From NCBI GenBank assembly GCA_900316855.1, contig ONEK01000008.1, forward strand, positions 1 to 64,000: a stretch of DNA of 64,000 bases. Direction: 5' to 3'. Below are positions 61,709-64,000 of the stretch, piece after piece. Numbering within the stretch: position 1 is the stretch's first letter; each line of letters begins with the position of its first letter. Source of the DNA: an uncultured Lachnospiraceae bacterium (GTDB lineage Bacteria; Bacillota; Clostridia; Lachnospirales; Lachnospiraceae). The notes beneath the pieces were generated by a model. It ran no database searches and was not told the origin of the DNA. It saw only the letters and a list, made by a program, of their open reading frames with translations. A program made the translations under genes and the position numbers.

Positions 61709-61923
61709 GTCGTGAAGGCGACGAGCCACGAAGCCGCCGGGCATGCCTGTATGCAGAGACGGTTCTGCGGCGACCGCGAGCATCGAGCCCGCGCAGCGTG
61801 TGAGATGCAAGCGCCAAACAGCGGGAAGCTGTGCTTCGGGCTGTTCGCGGGTGCGAAAAAATGGTTGCGGGCGAAGCGCCCGTCGGGGTAATCTTGTTGT
61901 GACGTCAGCCCCGTTTTATCAAA
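61709..61923. other. Gene-free stretch before the family C tandem
   Basis: No credible gene. It contains AACAGCGGGAAGCTGTGCT (61817-61835), an exact 19-nt match to 50335-50353, and several short hairpins. With the terminator and repeats it makes up a 557-bp gap between groEL and the YfhO-like gene. Confidence 0.5.
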
Positions 61924-62056
61924 CTTACCTCCTGATGCCTGCGTCAGCAGGCATACATCACGGGAAATCCGCGAAGGCGGTTTCCCGTGTATGATCACAG
62001 GTCGGGCACCGCAGGCACCGACCGAGTTTCGAATGATCCGCATCAGCGGATCATTC
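61924..62056 (-). repeat. Dispersed repeat family C, copy 2
   Basis: Minus-strand orientation. Contains ATGCCTGC/GCAGGCAT, CACGGGAAATCCGC/GCGGTTTCCCGTG, GGTCGG/CCGACC and GAATGATCCGC-ATCA-GCGGATCATTC. On the minus strand it ends with a perfect AGGAGGTAA but no ATG follows at a suitable distance. Confidence 0.85.
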
Positions 62057-62059
62057 AAA

Positions 62060-62152
62060 CTTACCTCCTGATGCCTGCGTCAGCAGGCATTCATCACGGA
62101 AAATCCGCGAAGGCGGTTTTCCGTGTATGATCACAGGTCGGGCGCCTGCGCC
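62060..62152 (-). repeat. Dispersed repeat family C, copy 3
   Basis: Tandem to copy 2 and in the same orientation. The central stem reads CACGGAAAATCCGC/GCGGTTTTCCGTG, a paired change relative to copies 1 and 2. The 4th hairpin is supplied by copy 2's neighbouring end. Confidence 0.85.
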
Positions 62153-62154
62153 GG

Positions 62155-64000
62155 ATGGATGAAAACAAACATATGAAATTTACCCTGAAGCAGAGGAACA
62201 AATTTAACAGGAGAGTGGTTGCTGCCTACTGCGTTCTGGCAGCGGCTCTGCTGGGCTTTTTGTGGATGTTCTTCGCCCGAGCGGGGCGGAGCACGATTTA
62301 CCACTCCGATGCCTGGAGGCAGCATCTGCGCGCACTTGCGTATTATTCCAAGTGGCTGCGGGGCGCTGTCTATCATATCGTGAAGGAGCATTCCTTTGAC
62401 ATTCAGACCTATGCCTTTGACCTTGGCTACGGCGCAGACGTGATCACAACGATGCAGTATTACTGCCTCGGCGATCCGCTGGCGGCACTGTCGGCACTCG
62501 TGCCGACGGACCGGATTGCGGAGTATTTCCAGGCGCTGATGTTCGTGCGGCCGTTTCTTACGGGGCTCTCGTTCCTTGCCTTTGCGCTGTATGTGACGGC
62601 GGGCGGACAGCGGGAGATGCTCCGGAAGGAAGCTGACCCGGGTCCTTCGGAAGGGAACTCTTCGCAGAATCAAAAGGAATTTTTTCAGGGAGAGCAGGCT
62701 GCTGTCTGCGGTAACTTTGCACCGGGGACAGGACTTGTCGCAGGGGCTCTGATCTATGTCTTCTCCGGAACGGTGCTGTACATCGGCATGCTGCATCCGT
62801 TCTTTGTCAATCCGATGATCTGGTTCCCGCTCCTGCTGCTGGGCGTGGAGAAAATCCTTCGTGAAAAAAGGCCGGCACTGTTCATGGCGGTCACTGCGCT
62901 GGCGGCACTGTCGAGTTTCTACTATTTCTATATGATGGCGATCCTGACCGCGCTGTACGGCATTGCGCGGATCTGGCAGGAAGGCCGCAGGAAGGAATGC
63001 TCCCGGAAAGGATCACCTGACGTTTGCCGGAATGGGCAAAAGGTGAAAGGGACCGGCCCTTTCATGACTGTCTCAGGGTATGTTCCTGCTCAGGCTTTGA
63101 AAATACTGGGTTATGCGCTGGTCGGGACGGCGATGGCGGGTGTGACGCTGGTCCCGGTCCTCGTACAGTTCGAAAACGATCCGAGAGCGGCGACGAGCTT
63201 TCATATTCCGCTGCTGTATTCAGGAGATTATTACCGGGAGCTTCTCCGCAACCTTCTTACCTGGGTCAACCATCCCCAGTACGACGTGGAGCTGTGCTTC
63301 GGCGGTGCAGCACTGGCATTGACCTTTGTCCTGCTGTCCCTGACGGGATTCCGCTTTCTGAAGGGCTGCCTTGCCGTACTGACGCTGATGCTGCTGTTCC
63401 CGGCTGCCGGGACCGCGATGGGAGGCTTTGCCTACCTGATCGACCGGTGGACCTGGGCCTGTGCCCTGCTCATCGGAATGGTGACGGCGCAGATGTTCCC
63501 GCTGATCGGGAATCTTCAGAGGAAGAACCGGATTGCGTCCGCACTTTCCGGACTGGCCTTCACGCTGCTGTGTGCAGTGTGCGGTGTGCTTCAGTATCCG
63601 GGCGTCCGCGATTCGCTCCTGGTGATGTGGGTGACGCTCGGAGTCCTGTGCCTGCCGGGACGCATTGCCCGGCTGCCTGAACTGAAATCCGGCGCCGGAC
63701 GGAAAGTGTCTTCTGAGCTGGCTGACATCCCGGAAGAAATAGGAATCACCGGCACAACGGGCAGACGAAAGCTGCCGCAGCATGGGCTGGATCTTCCGGT
63801 ACGGGAAGCAGCCGTATTCGCTCTGTGTGTCATCATGACCGGGATGAACATCATGCTGGCAAACGCCGCGTCAATGGGAAATTTCCCCCGGGAGTTCCTG
63901 GAGTCCATGACCCCGGACGAATATCATGCCGCCGCTTACGGGACGGAGGTCCGGTCCGTGGATGCCCTTGGCGGCAGGAGTGACTTCTACCGCTATACGG
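62155..64000 (+). CDS. YfhO-like integral membrane protein, 5' part (runs off the window)
   Basis: Open from 62155 to the window end without a stop (615 codons visible). Many hydrophobic segments; the block YHSDAWRQHLRALAYYSKWL and LGYGADVITTMQYYCLGDPL match the YfhO family, GT-C-like proteins thought to add sugars to lipoteichoic acid or other envelope polymers. Two hydrophilic stretches (REMLRKEADPGPSEGNSS and GRRKECSRKGSPDVC) look like inserted linkers. In-frame ATGs at 62155 and 62173 both lack a good ribosome site; the choice is open. The C-terminal part is not visible. Confidence 0.8.
   Translation, partial: MDENKHMKFTLKQRNKFNRRVVAAYCVLAAALLGFLWMFFARAGRSTIYHSDAWRQHLRALAYYSKWLRGAVYHIVKEHSFDIQTYAFDLGYGADVITTMQYYCLGDPLAALSALVPTDRIAEYFQALMFVRPFLTGLSFLAFALYVTAGGQREMLRKEADPGPSEGNSSQNQKEFFQGEQAAVCGNFAPGTGLVAGALIYVFSGTVLYIGMLHPFFVNPMIWFPLLLLGVEKILREKRPALFMAVTALAALSSFYYFYMMAILTALYGIARIWQEGRRKECSRKGSPDVCRNGQKVKGTGPFMTVSGYVPAQALKILGYALVGTAMAGVTLVPVLVQFENDPRAATSFHIPLLYSGDYYRELLRNLLTWVNHPQYDVELCFGGAALALTFVLLSLTGFRFLKGCLAVLTLMLLFPAAGTAMGGFAYLIDRWTWACALLIGMVTAQMFPLIGNLQRKNRIASALSGLAFTLLCAVCGVLQYPGVRDSLLVMWVTLGVLCLPGRIARLPELKSGAGRKVSSELADIPEEIGITGTTGRRKLPQHGLDLPVREAAVFALCVIMTGMNIMLANAASMGNFPREFLESMTPDEYHAAAYGTEVRSVDALGGRSDFYRYT

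Overview
The window looks like a chromosomal segment of a strictly fermentative, Gram-positive anaerobe of the Clostridia, most likely Lachnospirales/Lachnospiraceae. Grounds: clear Shine-Dalgarno sites with several TTG starts, a CIRCE-controlled groESL, PPDK, ECF-type vitamin uptake, a split PurO/AICAR-transformylase pair, an [FeFe]-hydrogenase-like sensor and pectin-use loci with CUT1 ABC transporters. Base composition is high for this group (about 60% GC in rows counted by hand). Genus is not assigned. No rRNA, tRNA, CRISPR array, transposase or integrase gene was seen.

Region 1 (158-7517) is a thiamine salvage block. After an NSS amino-acid transporter come a promoter, a TPP riboswitch and thiT, then thiM, thiE, thiW, thiD and cytX. 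These cover uptake and salvage of thiamine and its thiazole and pyrimidine moieties; thiC and thiG are absent here. Two repeat families lie in the gaps.

Region 2 (7475-8521) is an AT-rich two-gene island: a RelA/SpoT-like synthetase and a small partner, overlapping by 29 bp. It is bounded by an exact 62-bp direct repeat. The repeat is the overlap zone of two convergent genes, cytX and a DUF6020-like membrane protein, and both stay intact. This is the most unusual structure in the window.

Region 3 (8447-18584) is mostly housekeeping: the DUF6020-like protein, PurO-type IMP cyclohydrolase, AICAR transformylase, ispF, and a cysS-mrnC-rlmB run ending in a membrane EAL phosphodiesterase.

Region 4 (18764-38081) is a pectin/galacturonate locus. 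uxaCBA and a LacI-type regulator lie on the minus strand; a pectin methylesterase follows; then an AraC regulator diverges from an ABC transporter (lipoprotein plus two permeases), a YesL-like protein, an epimerase-like protein, GH105, GH28, kduI, an SDR (kduD-like) and an RpiB/LacAB-type (DhuI-like) isomerase. Saturated and unsaturated galacturonate both converge on 2-keto-3-deoxygluconate. Region 6 finishes the path: an IclR/KdgR-like regulator diverges from kdgK and kdgA, with a KdgR-box-like palindrome just downstream of a strong promoter. LacI/cre-like operators flank the uxaC and kduI promoters in the same way.

Region 5 (38343-43932) has a Tim44-like membrane protein, an [FeFe]-hydrogenase-like protein fused to a chemoreceptor signalling domain, nagA and a GH25 lipoprotein. 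Region 7 (47448-50186) is a metal-efflux operon (ArsR, free-standing HMA protein, P1B-ATPase without its own HMA domain). Region 8 (50467-64000) has a PHP-HAD fusion, an ABC-F ATPase, a glycerophosphodiesterase, PPDK, an FMN-dependent alpha-hydroxy-acid oxidising enzyme, groESL and the 5' part of a YfhO-like membrane protein cut by the window end.

Three dispersed intergenic repeat families (called A, B and C here) recur. Families B and C sit directly before start codons and fold into hairpins, and family C copies show compensating base changes and in places supply the Shine-Dalgarno site.
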